From Coprinus comatus (taxonomy: Eukaryota; Basidiomycota; Agaricomycetes; Agaricales; Agaricaceae), in the NCBI GenBank assembly GCA_034638255.1, contig JAWPGT010000032.1, positions 124,001-188,000 of the forward strand: DNA of 64,000 nucleotides, written 5' to 3'. A program made the translations under genes and the position numbers. The notes beneath the pieces are model-generated. The model worked only from the letters and a program-made list of their open reading frames with translations, was not told the DNA's origin and did no database searches. Of this stretch, positions 12,204 to 24,558 are shown piece after piece; positions within the stretch are counted from its first letter, which is position 1, and each line of letters opens with the position of its first letter.

Positions 12204-13280
12204 TCAAGTTGAAAGACAAAATCGATTGTTGACCTTTACTTCCATAAGTCTTGGCAAAAACTTGATTGAAGAAATTGAACGTGGGGGAGGAGGACTCGGA
12301 CCGGTAGAGTCAAAGTAACTTTGATCGGATGACGGAGGTAATAGTAACTGTGGTAATTGGTGATAATGTGGAATTGTATCAGCAACCATCGTTAACCGAT
12401 TAATCACTTCCAATATAACATTTTGGTATTCTGTCCAATTCTTTTGCATCCTCGTTAAACATAAAGTATATTCATCATCACGTCCATTTTCATGTCGTGA
12501 ATCACCACCGCCTTTGGAATTTGGATTCGGATGTATACGATACTGGTATGGTGAATCGAAGGTTTTCGAGGTGTTGTAGGTAATGGGTATAGTAAAAATG
12601 CAATAACCTCAAAGATTGGATTACCTCGTTACTTGCTATCACTGCATCTTCGGCCTGGGTGGATATTATATGGGATAAACGTGATCGGTTTCTGATAAAG
12701 GGGGAAAAGAGGGACCGTCGACTTGGATGGTTACGAGGAGTCTGAGATTGGAAGTGAGTCGGTGGATGGTTTATGGTCCTATGTAAATCAGTTACCGTGG
12801 TGGGGAGTGTAGGAAAGGAGAAATGGTTCATGAGATGATTGGTTATGTTCTCTTGGTAAGAAATGATTTCTTGAAAGTTGACAACGATTAATTGTGCTTG
12901 TTCGATTGATTTTCGAAGGTATATGGTACGAGATGATTCGGTTTGTGACATTGCTAAATGTTTATACGCCTCGACTTGAATGGAGATGTCTTCAAAAAGC
13001 TGAGAGACCCGTTCGCACTGTGCAAATAACTCGTTGTTTGCATGTTGCATCGCCGCAGTAAGACCTCTTGCACCCTGAACTTCTTGGTCGATATCAGGCA
13101 GTAGACAGACTTCAATATTGCGTAGTGAGGATACTACGGACTCCATACTGGCTGCGATGGAGTTGAGCTTCTCCTCTCCTTGTGGGTTCTTGCATGAAAA
13201 GTATGAGATGTACGGTAATAATGTTGAAGGGTGATTTTACGACTCACCAACCAAAGATTTGGATTTGGTAACAATATCAT
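12204..13280 (-). CDS. Helical hypothetical protein, paralogue of the 56-kb gene (frameshift likely)
   Basis: Function unknown. A short first exon (13280-13248, 11 codons) ends at GTGAGT. The next exon begins in phase 0 with N-P-Q-G-E-E-K, matching N-P-P-D-E-Q-E at the same position in the gene at 56014-57210. Shared blocks are N-E-L-F-x-Q-C-E-R-V/I-S, Y-L-x-K-S-x-x-x-A-Q, H-x-L-x-x-L/A, and a C-terminal W-T-x-Y-Q-x-V-x-x-E-V/A-x-x-R-L. The protein is predicted to be mostly amphipathic helices with a Ser/Pro-rich linker. The long exon runs into a stop near 12502, while the homologous C-terminal block continues in another frame (12204 to about 12500). No convincing intron bridges them, so a single-base indel around 12500-12530 or an unusual intron is likely, and the copy may be a pseudogene. 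Confidence 0.55.
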
Positions 13281-15142
13281 GAAGGTAGATGTTTGGGAGC
13301 TAGCGTACCAAGTCCCTCGTAAGAGTGGAGCCTTGATATAAATGCGTCAGGTGTCCTACGCCTACAGTGTGAGTGAGTCTTGACGCCTGCGCATGACCTC
13401 CGATGACCAAGGTGATTATCTCAGTGCATGTGTGTTCTGTGCTTTAGATGTGCTAATGTAGATCTACCGAGTGACATTGAATGTTATGGAACTCATAATT
13501 AATGATATCGATCCTCGAACGTTCCACTACCTCGTATTAAGTGCAAGCAGTAGAATTACAGCCCAACTTGCTGAAACAGGGTTCTTCAGTTATCATGAAG
13601 GGCATCCCGAGAAATCTTTTTTAATACACCGAGTTGTACCACTAAACCTTGAAGAGCTGAAACTTAATTAACTTTTTTGTGACTCTCACCCGGAGCAGTC
13701 TCCGAGCATGGAAGCTCGGTCTCTTATCTTTACCGTGAGTGAAATATCTATGGTTGGAATTTGATCACTTATAATGAGATTAATCGTTTATTCTGTAACA
13801 GTCACTCATGTCTTCTAAGTTCTAGAGTGAGTTAATATTGTATGACACACACTTCTCTACAAGAGAAAATTGAAGGAATTATTGGCGCCTCCTACACCAG
13901 GTTTTCCATCAAGTTATTTTTCTTACAAATTTACTTCATGGCTTTGAATACTTGTGTTCACTAGTGCTGGAGAAAACACCGATCATCAAACACGTTGAAG
14001 TTGTGTGCACATGCATCTTGATCAATGGTGATGATATATTCGTTGCTCAGAGGAGAACAATGCCATGGTACATGAGGTATCTAACCGAGTATATCCTTTG
14101 TTATATCATATTTCATGAACCAATGTTCAATATTCACTGGCGCTAAAATTCATGTTCAGTTCTAATTATAGAATGGGAAGGAACTACTTCTGAGTGTATT
14201 TCAGTTATCGATGGTTGATAGATATATTAACAATGCTATGAACGTCGATCTGGAGGCGCCCCACATATCCTCGGATGTTCTGTGATACTTATAAAGTGCT
14301 AAGTCACACTGATTAGAGAAGGCAAACTTTGAATACTTCTTCTCGTTGCGTCATATCTTTCTACGCTGTTCGATAAAGACTATTTATAAAACTATTGAAG
14401 TCCGGGCTTGCTGCGGGTTTGCTGTTACGTTCAAAATCAATCGACCATCTTCACGTCAGTAGCATGCCACTGTTCGCACAAAAAGCTTGTCCGATATGAT
14501 TGTTATTATATACCCCTCGTACGCGATTATTCGCATCGTGAAGATGAAACATCTCTCCCGGGATCAACAGTTAATGGTGTCGGGCCGAAATTGGTTAATG
14601 GTAAGTAATGATAATTTCTGTTTCGTTTCCTTGCGTGGATTGGTGTTTTCGATAAATTACTTTGATTAACCCATTGCCCACGTTCAGCCTGAGGCAGTGC
14701 CAGCAGCTTCATAAAATGTATGTCTGACATCTATTTCGCTTTCCTAGGTGTCACAGCGGAAACTTCTTGTAACTCGTACCAAGTACTTCTCTGAATGATA
14801 AAGCAAAGCGAAGTATATATTTATAGGGATCCGCAGTACAAGCGAAATCACCTCGTAGACGTCATAGATCATCATAAGTCTACTAACCCTATATATCATT
14901 TGAAGAAGCTGAAGTACCTCGCACAAGAGACTAGTGTATTTACTTGGTAAGACTGTGATAACCGAATATAGGCCAAGTGGCAACTTGAATGTAAGCGACG
15001 GTCCAATCGCACTTGTCTCACTCGTCCGAGAAATGAGCGACGCCACTGTAGAGAAGGTCCATTAGGTCCATGGGGTATATACATGATTGATAGAATAAAA
15101 TGATCTTCTATCTATCCTTTATCTTCATCCCTCTACTGCCTC
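13281..15142. other. Intergenic region with a weak Nudix-like remnant
   Basis: No full gene is supported. Around 13965-14080 the plus strand encodes a short segment (V-E-V-V-C-T-C-I-L-I-N-G-D-D-I-F-V-A-Q-R) resembling the first strands of Nudix hydrolases, but no Nudix box follows. The rest shows no exon-like structure. The last 80 bases before 15143 are pyrimidine-rich and fit a promoter for the reductase. Confidence 0.3.
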
Positions 15143-16947
15143 ATGGCTCCTGTAAAGAACGGACGCGTTTTGTTTCAATCAATTCCTACTGGTCAGTCTC
15201 CTCCTGTCACCTGTGCTCGTAAAAATGATAGTGAAAGTTGATTATATTCGTACTTTTTGATTAGGGTATCCTGAACCTGGAAAAACAACTATATATGATG
15301 AATCTCAAACTATCGATATTGATAACGTGCAACTTGATGGAGGATTTCTAGTTAAGACATTATGTATCTCTATCGATCCTTATATGCGTGGAAGAATGCG
15401 TGACCCAGTGGTCAAGTCTTATATTGTGAGTGTTCTTGCAATAGGTGATAGTCACATTGATCACTGATACATGTGCCCTCCTATTATCATCTATGGTTAT
15501 AGTCAGCATTTCTTCCTGGAGAACCGTACGTTCCCTTTGAATTTGAAATTTTTTTTTTTTTGCTTTGTATTGATCTTATAATCATGTAGATTGAATGGTC
15601 ATGGAGTTGCTGTTGTCATTCGTTCTGAACTCGAAAGTGTTAAAGCTGGAAATCATATTTATGGCCCTGCAATACGTGAGTTCTGAACTTGTATGTATGT
15701 GGCAGTGTCTCATTATGATACTATACAAGTCCACCAAGAGTATGCTATATATCAGAATCTGGACGGAATTCGCATCATTGACAATGATAACAAATATGAA
15801 CTACCTTGGTCTGCGTTTATTGGACCTCTTGGAATGCCAGGTTCGTGAATTGTATACTATATAAATACGAGATTATGAGCTTGAACTTATTGGTCAATAT
15901 AGGTAAAACCGCATATATGGCTTGGAAAGCGTTCTCTCGTGCCAAGAAGGTAGGTTACAGTACGTTGTGGTCGAAGACTATCCGTTTGCTTAAACGGACA
16001 TTGTGCTGTATAGGGTGAGGTGGCTTTTGTTACTACTGGCGCAGGTAAGCTCGAATCTTAGCACTGAGATACTCCAAGTGTTAATACCAATGGTTTATAG
16101 GCCCCGTTGGATCGTGAGTATATGCGCATATATCTAGTGCTATATAGTAGCTGATCTGTTTCCAGACTAGTGATTCAATTAGCGAAAAATGATGGTTTGA
16201 AAGTGATTGCTTCTGCTGGTTCAAATGACAAAGTAGAATTCATGAAAGAACTTGGAGCTGATGTTGCGTTTAATTACAAGACAACGAGCACTAAAGAGGT
16301 TCTTGAAAAAGAAGGCCCAATTGATGTGTAAGCTTGAATTCTCTCCGAGTCGTATATCCCCAACGTTCGACAGCAGTAGCTCATGAGGTGTTTGTACAGT
16401 TTCTGGGATAATGTTGGTGGAGAAACTTTAGAAGTAGCTTTAGATGCTGCTAATAATTTTGCGCGGTTTATTGTGAGTTTATGATGTTTTTGAGGTGTGA
16501 TAGAATCATTGCTTATAATCTATGCTCACAGGAAAGTGGCATGATGGCAGGTGTGTAAATATTCGATCAGGCAAGTTGAGAAGTGTAACTGAAAGGTTTT
16601 TAGGGTACAATTCGGGCGGCGTTCCAGTTAGAGTGAGTGTTTGTTTTCCACTTTCCCTCTTGATGATACCTTTGTACACCGTCTTAATCTGACAACCTTT
16701 ATTATTATTGTAGAACTTGATGAATGTTGTGACAAAATCTCTTATTATGCAAGGCTTCGTTATTGCCAGGATGGAACCTGAATACGATGAAGATTTTTAT
16801 GCAACAGTTACCAAGGATGTTGCTGAAGGAAAGATTAAATGGAAAGAGGATGTATTCAATGGATTGGAGCAAGTTGGAGAAGCACTCTTGGCTGTACAGA
16901 AGGGTACGAACAAGGCAAAGGCAGTAGTTAAGGTTGCGGACGAATAG
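15143..16947 (+). CDS. NADPH-dependent MDR reductase, alkenal/leukotriene B4 12-hydroxydehydrogenase type, copy 1
   Basis: A medium-chain dehydrogenase/reductase without structural zinc, of the family that uses NADPH to reduce alpha,beta-unsaturated aldehydes and ketones or oxidise related alcohols; probably cytosolic. More than ten short exons were followed by hand and all frames join. The protein begins M-A-P-V-K-N-G-R-V-L-F and contains the family motif I-D-P-Y-M-R-G-R-M. The nucleotide-binding loop is G-A-G-P-V-G-S, followed by D-N-V-G-G-E. The last exon ends A-V-V-K-V-A-D-E, and total length is about 340 residues, normal for the family. A near-identical copy follows 370 bp downstream in the same orientation. 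No lesion was seen. Confidence 0.9.
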
Positions 16948-17316
16948 ATTATTATAGTATAACTAACACCACTACATAGACCTGTTTTCCATTTGAAAAT
17001 TTCCTGTTTCTTTTGTTTCTGACCAATGGAATGGAACAGTACCCAAAAAGAAGATATTACAGTGCATATAGTGTACCCTATAACTGAGTAACACTCCGGT
17101 TAACCGGGTACTCCCAGTGCCTGTGGATGGCGATCCTGTGGTGAATCGCGAATGTATGTCAGCGGTTTGTCAGGGGCTTGGTCAGCGCCGCATCCTACGT
17201 CATCACAAATTCAGGGATATACAGGGGCTGATGGAGGTATAATAGTGTGAGATAGATTCAACTTGTTCCCCCTAACCTTGACCTAACTTTAGCGTTGTCA
17301 TTATCACTAAACTGCT
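16948..17316. promoter_or_regulatory. Spacer/promoter between the tandem reductases
   Basis: This 369-bp spacer must hold the terminator of copy 1 and the promoter of copy 2. It contains a perfect 12-bp palindrome CCGGTTAACCGG at 17096-17107, about 210 bp upstream of the copy 2 start. The two CCG/CGG half-sites could be read by a Zn2Cys6 factor, which is inference only. Confidence 0.35.
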
Positions 17317-19164
17317 ATGGCTCCTGTAAAGAATGGTCGTGTCCTCTTTAATTCGGTCCCTACTGGTTAGTTTTTTTCTATAGTTCCATTACTACGACGA
17401 GGCTGATTCAATTGTTTCGATTGTTTCAATGTTTTTAATTTATGATTATAATTGTGATCGTTAAATGAATACGTATCGACAGGGTATCCTGAACCTGGAA
17501 AGACAACTGTTTATGAGGACTCTGAAACTATCGATATCGATAATGTGAAGCTTGATGGAGGATTCTTGTTGAAGGTTTTGTATCTTTCTATTGATCCTTA
17601 TATGCGTGGAAGAATGCGTGATCCATCAGCCAAATCTTACTCGGTACGTCGTCTCCGTATACTATACATGCATCATGGATCATGGGAGAAATACTTGTTA
17701 TACTTATCGTTTGACTTCGGTTTATGTTTTTATCGGATCGAAAATCGTTATAGCCGCCTTACATTATTGGTGAACCGTATGTTTTTCGAATATGATGGGT
17801 GTTTTTCAGGTGCTAATCTTTATTTTTATTATTATGTAGCTTGAATAACTTCGCTGTCGGTGTAGTTATTCGCTCTGAATTGGATGGTGTTAAGTCTGGA
17901 AACCATATCTATGGTATATTCCGTAAGTACCTCCCTTATTCATTGAACATAAACTGTTCCATCCTGCGTCTTGCTCATATAAATGATACGTTATTCTAGC
18001 CTTCAAGCAATATGCTATCTTCAAGAATTTGGATGGCCTTCGTATCATCGACGATGATAACAAGTATAACCTTCCTTGGTCTGCTTTCGTTGGACCTATT
18101 GGAATGCCTGGTTTGTTTCGATTTCTTGCATGAATAGAACAAATGTGAGCATTTACTTGTTCATACAGGTAAAACCGCATTTATGGCCTGGAAAGCTTAC
18201 TCTGAAGCCAAGAGGGTGAGCTATTCTCGAAATAAATATATTTGTGGTTATTGATAGAAATTTGGTGTCAATAGGGAGAGGTAGCGTTTGTTTCCGCTGG
18301 AGCAGGTAGGTCAACTTCAATTTTTGTGGGCTATATTGACTAAAAACATTCATAGGACCTGTTGGATCGTGAATATATGCGTATTATACGTTTACCATTA
18401 TGAACTAATATGTTTTTAGACTTGTGATCCAGTTGGCGAAAAATGATGGTCTGAAGGTCATAGCCTCCGCCGGCTCGGAAGAAAAAGTACAATTCATGAA
18501 AGAAATTGGAGCTGATGTTGTATTCAACTATAAAACGACAAGCACCAAGGAAGTTCTTGAGAAGGAAGGACCTATTGATATGTGAGTGTTCGTGCTGATA
18601 GAGTAGAAAGTAGCAACTCATTCATGAGGGTCATACAGCTACTGGGATAATGTTGGTGGTGAGACTTTGGAGGCTGCTTTGGATGCTGCCACGGTTAATG
18701 CTCGGTTCATTGTAAGTATTCTGACAAGCAATGGAAGTAGACCAATACTTACCGCATAACTTTACAGGAATGTGGCATGATCTCAGGTAATTAAATGTGT
18801 TCGTCTAGAGCCGAGAAATGTAACTAATGTATTTTCTTAGGCTACAACAAGGGTGGTGTCCCCATCAGGGTGAGTTTTGCTTGAAACATTTGTGCTGTCT
18901 TTTATCTTACAGAAACACCGTGTACAATAGAACTTGATGCATGTCGTGGCAAAGTCGATTACGATGAAAGGTTTCATTGTCTCTCGTATTGAATCAAGGT
19001 ACAGCGAAGAGTTCTATGCAACAATCCCCAAGGATATCGCCGAGGGTAAAATTAAATGGAAAGAAGATGTGTTCAATGGATTGGAGAAGGCTGGAGATGG
19101 TATTCTGGCTGTGCAAAAGGGCACAAACAAGGCCAAGGCTGTAGTCAAAGTTGCAGATGAGTAA
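17317..19164 (+). CDS. NADPH-dependent MDR reductase, alkenal/leukotriene B4 12-hydroxydehydrogenase type, copy 2
   Basis: Tandem paralogue of the preceding gene, with the same start (M-A-P-V-K-N-G-R-V-L-F), the same intron positions and the same last exon ending V-V-K-V-A-D-E. Motifs are I-D-P-Y-M-R-G-R-M, the NADPH loop G-A-G-P-V-G-S and D-N-V-G-G-E. Differences include P-P-Y-I-I-G-E-P where copy 1 has A-F-L-P-G-E-P, N-N-F-A-V-G for N-G-H-G-V-A, and H-V-V-A-K-S for N-V-V-T-K-S in the last exon. These lie mostly in the substrate-facing half, so the copies may differ in substrate. Length is about 340 residues and no lesion was seen. Confidence 0.9.
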
Positions 19165-19564
19165 ATAAATCACGTAAATAAATTACATAGTCACGAGAAC
19201 ATGTAAAGCATCAGTACATCATGCATCATGTTTGCTTCAATTCGGCCTGTCATTACTGTCAGACCTTAAATGATGGGTGGCTACTTTGCATCGAGCTCGA
19301 GCCTCCGCAGGATGATGTGCGCGCACGTTACATTATACTAGGTTTTCGAGGACACAGCGGGGGCTCAAGATCGATATGAGTATGAGCTTGAACCCTTTTA
19401 TTTACGCAATTGAAGGAACCGAACAAGATAAATTAAGCGGCGGGCGGCTTCTGGTTTAGTCTTGTCAATGATGCACGCCTATATATAAAAAGAAGTGATT
19501 TCGAGGAATCTAAATTGAAGCTCTCTTTCTCCCTTTCTCATACCTCCCCCGCTTTAACAACATC
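19165..19564. other. Intergenic, promoter of the first DUF2235 gene
   Basis: 400 bp with no coding evidence. A TATATATAAA stretch near 19481 lies about 80 bp upstream of the next ATG and is a reasonable TATA element. Confidence 0.4.
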
Positions 19565-22042
19565 ATGGAGTCTGGTACAGTGAACGAGTCACAAGAGTAT
19601 CTTTTGGGAAATGACGGGCATGAACGCACAGGTTCACCTACAAATATATCATTTGCAGCTTCAGGTGTAAATGGTGCTAGCGTTGGTGATGATTCTGGTT
19701 TTACTGCTGTTGGTAGTGTTAGTGAAGGCTCTACTGGCGTATCAGGGAAAGGAAAAGGGCGGGTTCAAGTGGATGGTTTGCCGGTTACGTCTAATGAGGG
19801 TTTGGGACCTTTACCTCCGTATGAGTCTCCTAATGCTCCTAATGGTGGATTGGTACCGGATGTTACGGTCCCTAGTGAAAGGGAACATAGAACTTTGGTT
19901 CTGTGTTTTGATGGGACTGGGGATCAGTATGTGTTTTTTTTTTCTGTTAGAAGTGGGATTGAGGCTGATTATATGCGCCTTTTGTTGTGTAGGTTTGATT
20001 CTGATGTAAGCTTACGCTGTTTTTTTCCTTTCACCTCGCGAGAGATTAAGACTGATGGAACGGATACATTAGAACTCGAATATTGTGGAATTGTTTAGTA
20101 TTTTGTTGAAGAATGATCCTACGAAGCAAATGGTATATTATCAGGTATGTAGCTTCTTTCTATCTTTGTATACGTAACAACAGTGGCGTGTGCTGATTGG
20201 AACGCTTCACATTAGGCGGGCATTGGGACGTACACTGTTCCGCAGATTGCTACACCACTTATGGCCAAAGTATCCAAGGTACTTCCTTCCGCTCTCTTTT
20301 TCCTTTGGTGATGAGTTTTTATTAATTGAATTGATCCGCTACTGCTACTAGACGTTGGATGAAATGATTGCTTGGAATATTGATGCGCATATTATTGGTA
20401 AGTATATGCACCTCGTTTTGGTTTAAATCTCCGCGTTTGATTAATGTCGATTTTTTAAAAAGGCGGATATGAGTTCTTGATGCAGAATTGTAAGTGCTTA
20501 ACGCTCTGTCTTTTAAGAATGATGTTAATATTACATGTTATAGATCAAGCTGGGGATAAAATATGTATCTTTGGATTCTCTCGCGGTTCCTACACTGCAC
20601 GCTGGTATGTGCTTCCTTTCATCTAGTTGATTTAATTCATCTGATAGTTGAAATTTTGGAAAAAAAAAAAAAATAACAACAACAACAGTCTTGCGGGAAT
20701 GATACATAAAGTTGGATTGTTACCTGCCGGAAATCATCAACAGGTTCCATTTGCTTATAAGATGTATACCAGTGCGGATCCAGTAGGCTGGAAACAGTCT
20801 AATGCGTTCAAAGCCGCATTTTCATCGCATGTTAATATTGATTTCTTGGGTGTTTGGTACGTTGCATATACAAATGGAACAAGAAACATTGACTAAATGC
20901 GTATATTTATGTATAGGGATACGGTAAATTCGGTTGGGATCATACCAAGGAGATTGCCGTTCACAACATCAAACACTTGTGTTCGTGTATTTAGACATGC
21001 GGTTGCGTTGGATGAAAGGAGGGCCAAGTTTAAACAGAATGGGTGGAATAGACCTACGAAGAAGGAAAGGATGCTCTCTGAAACTGATAGGAACACTGTT
21101 ACTCCAGAAAGTGGAACTGAAGAACTTGCGGGAACGGAAGAAGGAAATCCTGGAACTGTTGCTGTAGATGCTGGGACTAGTAGTGCTGCTAACGACAAAC
21201 CGAGTGGAGCAACGGGAGGAATGGAAGTGATAAGCAGAAGACATTAAGACAGTTGGAGAGGGAGAACAGTGCTGCGTTTGCGAAGCCGACGGATGTTGAA
21301 GAAGTCTGGTTCGCGGGATGTCACTGTGGTTCGTGCTCTTCGTTTAGTAATATATCGTATCTTGCTGATTGTTTGTTCTAGACGTCGGAGGTGGCTCAGG
21401 TACTATGCCTTTTTACGTATTTCAGATTCAAAGAAACTAAGTTCGGATGCTCTAGTGTTGAACGGAACTCGGCCTAGCTTGGCACGCATACCACTTCGTT
21501 GGATGATCCGACAAACCTTCTTGACGAACACAGGTATCGTGTACCACGCGCGTGGCCTTCAAAGAATCGGACTTGACTTGGATCCGTCGACTTATACTCC
21601 GATCCTAGTTCGCCCACCTTTGGCACCTGCTCCACCTCATATGAAGGTACAGGGTATTCCTCGTACCAAAGCAAAGGAAGAAGAACTCGAGGCAAGACAT
21701 GTCGAAGAGGCCATTCTCGAACGAGAACTGACTGAAAATGATTTGGACGTAAGGGATGCATTGTCTCCTATCTATGATCAATTATCAATCGCATGGTTTT
21801 GGTGGATCTTGGAAATATTGCCGATGAAGGTTAGATATCAGAGAGAGAGGAATAATGAATGGACTTGGGACTTTTGGAAGATGTGGAATTTTGGAAGAGG
21901 AAAGCATATTGCTCGTCAAGAGAGACATGGAGTTAAGGTGCACAGAAGTGTCAAAATTCGGATGGAAGCAAAACATGAGGATGGGACGAACTATTGGCCA
22001 AAGGCAAACATGCAACTGGAGAAAGTGACTTGGGTAGATTAA
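19565..22042 (+). CDS. DUF2235 (Tle1-like alpha/beta hydrolase) protein, copy 1; possible frameshift
   Basis: A DUF2235-domain protein. This fold is shared with bacterial type VI phospholipase effector Tle1, but the role of the fungal members is unknown. A Ser/Gly-rich N-terminus of about 100 residues precedes the domain start H-R-T-L-V-L-C-F-D-G-T-G-D. The nucleophile elbow is G-F-S-R-G-S-Y-T-A-R (GxSxG). Later blocks are N-I-D-F-L-G-V-W-D-T-V and V-W-F-A-G-C-H-C-D-V-G-G-G, the latter carrying the usual Asp/His-type residues. At least nine short introns join cleanly. In the variable linker around 21180-21250 the frame ending G-G-M-E-V-I runs to a TAA while the following conserved block continues in another frame. 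Either a small intron there was not recognised or a 1-nt indel has broken this copy. Confidence 0.75.
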
Positions 22043-22243
22043 TAGGGTCGTGTTGATCGGAATATTCCATATGCCACAATATATATGTCTGTTATTTCGT
22101 GTTACGCGGAAGGTGATCGTGTGATGAACTACTTCGTGTATATATATGGTTAGGTTGACGTATGATTCTCTTCGGTTTATGTGTCGTTCCGATATATAAC
22201 AACAATGACTTGATTCACAACTTGTCTTCTTTCCCAGACCACA

Positions 22244-24558
22244 ATGTCAACCCACCACATCCAAGAGCCGACATTCGTCTCAATCTCAGAAACCCTCCAG
22301 AACAGCTCCTCAACTCCTCACAGCGACGACGACAACGACGATGATGCCAAATCTCCAATTTCACCTTTCACGGGTTATCCAACTGTAACCTCAACAAGTC
22401 CTGATCCTACACAACATGAACCTCCTCATCATGAAAAGACAATTGATCCAAGGACGTTTCCTAAATTCATACCACCTGAACATAAACATAGGACGTTGGT
22501 GTTATGTTTTGATGGGACTGGCGATCAGTTTGACGCCGATAATTCGAATATTGTGCAACTTTGTTCGACGTTGAAGAAGAATGATAGGACTAAACAGATG
22601 GTTTATTATCAGGTACGAGCTTTTTTTTTTCCCTTGAGACTGAGTATTGATTATTGGTTTTTAGGCGGGTATTGGGACTTATACTCCTTCGAAACCTGCT
22701 ACTGCTACTTGGGCGCGTATTCAAAAGGTATGTGTATGTTCAGAAACTGTGATTGTATGCGGTTGATTTGATTGAGAATTGTGATTTTAGACTTTGGATG
22801 AGATGCTTGCTTGGAATTTGGATGGACATGTTATGAGTGGTTATGAATTCTTAATGCAGAACTGTACGTCTCCATTTCGTTGTGGTTTTACATTGAATAT
22901 ATGCGTGTCTTTGTTGTTAATTTATTATCCTGTAGACATTGAAGGAGACAAGATTTGCATTTTTGGATTTTCTCGCGGCGCATATACTGCTCGTTCTTTA
23001 GCAGGAATGTTACATAAAGTTGGATTGTTACCAGCAGATAATCATCAGCAAATACCTTTTGCGTATAAAATGTATACGCGTGTGGATGAGATTGGTTGGG
23101 AACAGTCGAATGGATTTAAGAAGGCATTTTGTATTGATGTTAATATTGATTTCTTGGGTGTTTGGTAAGTTATTAAACTCATTGATGTTATTACTTTTAA
23201 AAAACGCGCATATACTAATGAAGAGGATGACTTGTTTAATAGGGATACCGTGGATTCAGTTGGTTTGATTCCGAGGAGGTTACCGTTCACGACATCGAAT
23301 ACGATTGTGAAGACTTTCAGACATGCCGTTTCGCTTGATGAAAGGAGAGCAAAGTTTAAAGCTAATTTATGGAATCGACCTACGTCAACTGAATCTCAAT
23401 TGGGTGTTCAAGCTAATAGAACTCCTCGTTCTATTGTACCTCAAGTCACGAAGGAATCGGAACCTAGTTCTGAAAGGGAGAGCAACAAGGAAAAGAGCGC
23501 CGATAGTGCTAGTGACAAGGAAAAGGAATCGCCCTCGACACCTCTTTCATTCAACTTTCCAAGCCTTACTAAAAGTACTGGTAGTGAAAGTAGTACGATG
23601 AATGCTAAAGGTAAAAGGATGATGTCGAATTGGAGAGATAAAATTTCGGAGGATGATAGGAAACTCAATTCAATGGAACGCATGTACTCCGGGAAGAAAC
23701 ATGAAACTGATATTGAAGAAGTTTGGTTCGCTGTAAGTCTATCACCCCTCTAACATCTAAATTATATAAAATCAGGATTTTAATCATGGACTTTCTTTTT
23801 TTTTGTTACTGCAAATAGGGTTGTCACTGCGATGTAGGCGGAGGAGCAGTATCCAACAAGACTCGTTATTCGTTGGCTCGCATTCCACTCCGATGGATGA
23901 TTCGAGAATGTTTCAAAGCCAACACAGGTATCATGTTCGAAGCAGAAGCTTTACTTGATATAGGCTTGGATCCCGCGACTTTATACCCTATAGTTCTTCC
24001 ACGACCTCCTCCGTTACTTCCAAAGAAGGATGATCATAAAATTAGGCAACATCCTAAAACGGAAATTCCTGTTAGACCTCACGCTACACTCAAGAAGAAA
24101 GGAGAAGAAACAATACAACACTTGTTAAGCCACGGAGAGACTCTAGGAAAGGAACAAAAAGCTGGATGCTCAACGGGAATAGAAGAACACGAAGAATTAC
24201 ATGATGCACTTTCACCTGCTTATGATCAATTGAAGCTTAAGAGGGTTTGGTGGGTTTTGGAAGTTATCCCTTTGTTATTGAGGTATCAAAGAGGTAATAA
24301 TCAATGGGTATCGTATTATGGGTGAGTTAATTTCTCTTCATGGAACTCATAGACCTATAAAACTCACTCTTGGGAATTATAAGATCAAATATGGCGAAAC
24401 CACGTTTCATACCCAAACAATACAAGAATGGCGTCAAAGTCCATCGAAGCGTTAAACTACGTATGGAAGCTGATTATGAAGATCCAAAAAAGGCCCAGAA
24501 GGGGAAGAAGTACAAACCAAAGGCTGAACTTCGTGTTGAACCTATTTGGATTGATTAA
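22244..24558 (+). CDS. DUF2235 (Tle1-like alpha/beta hydrolase) protein, copy 2
   Basis: Tandem paralogue of the preceding gene, apparently intact. An acidic, Ser/Thr/Pro-rich N-terminus precedes the domain start H-R-T-L-V-L-C-F-D-G-T-G-D. The GxSxG elbow is G-F-S-R-G-A-Y-T-A-R. The N-I-D-F-L-G-V-W-D-T-V block and the G-C-H-C-D-V-G-G-G block follow in the right order, separated by a charged linker (about 23380-23700). The C-terminal part ends H-R-S-V-K-L-R-M-E-A and a basic tail. Introns occur at the same places as in copy 1, except that copy 1 has an extra intron after F-D-S-D and others near 21330-21450. A hydrolase acting on lipid or another ester is possible from the fold, but the substrate is unknown. 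Confidence 0.85.
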
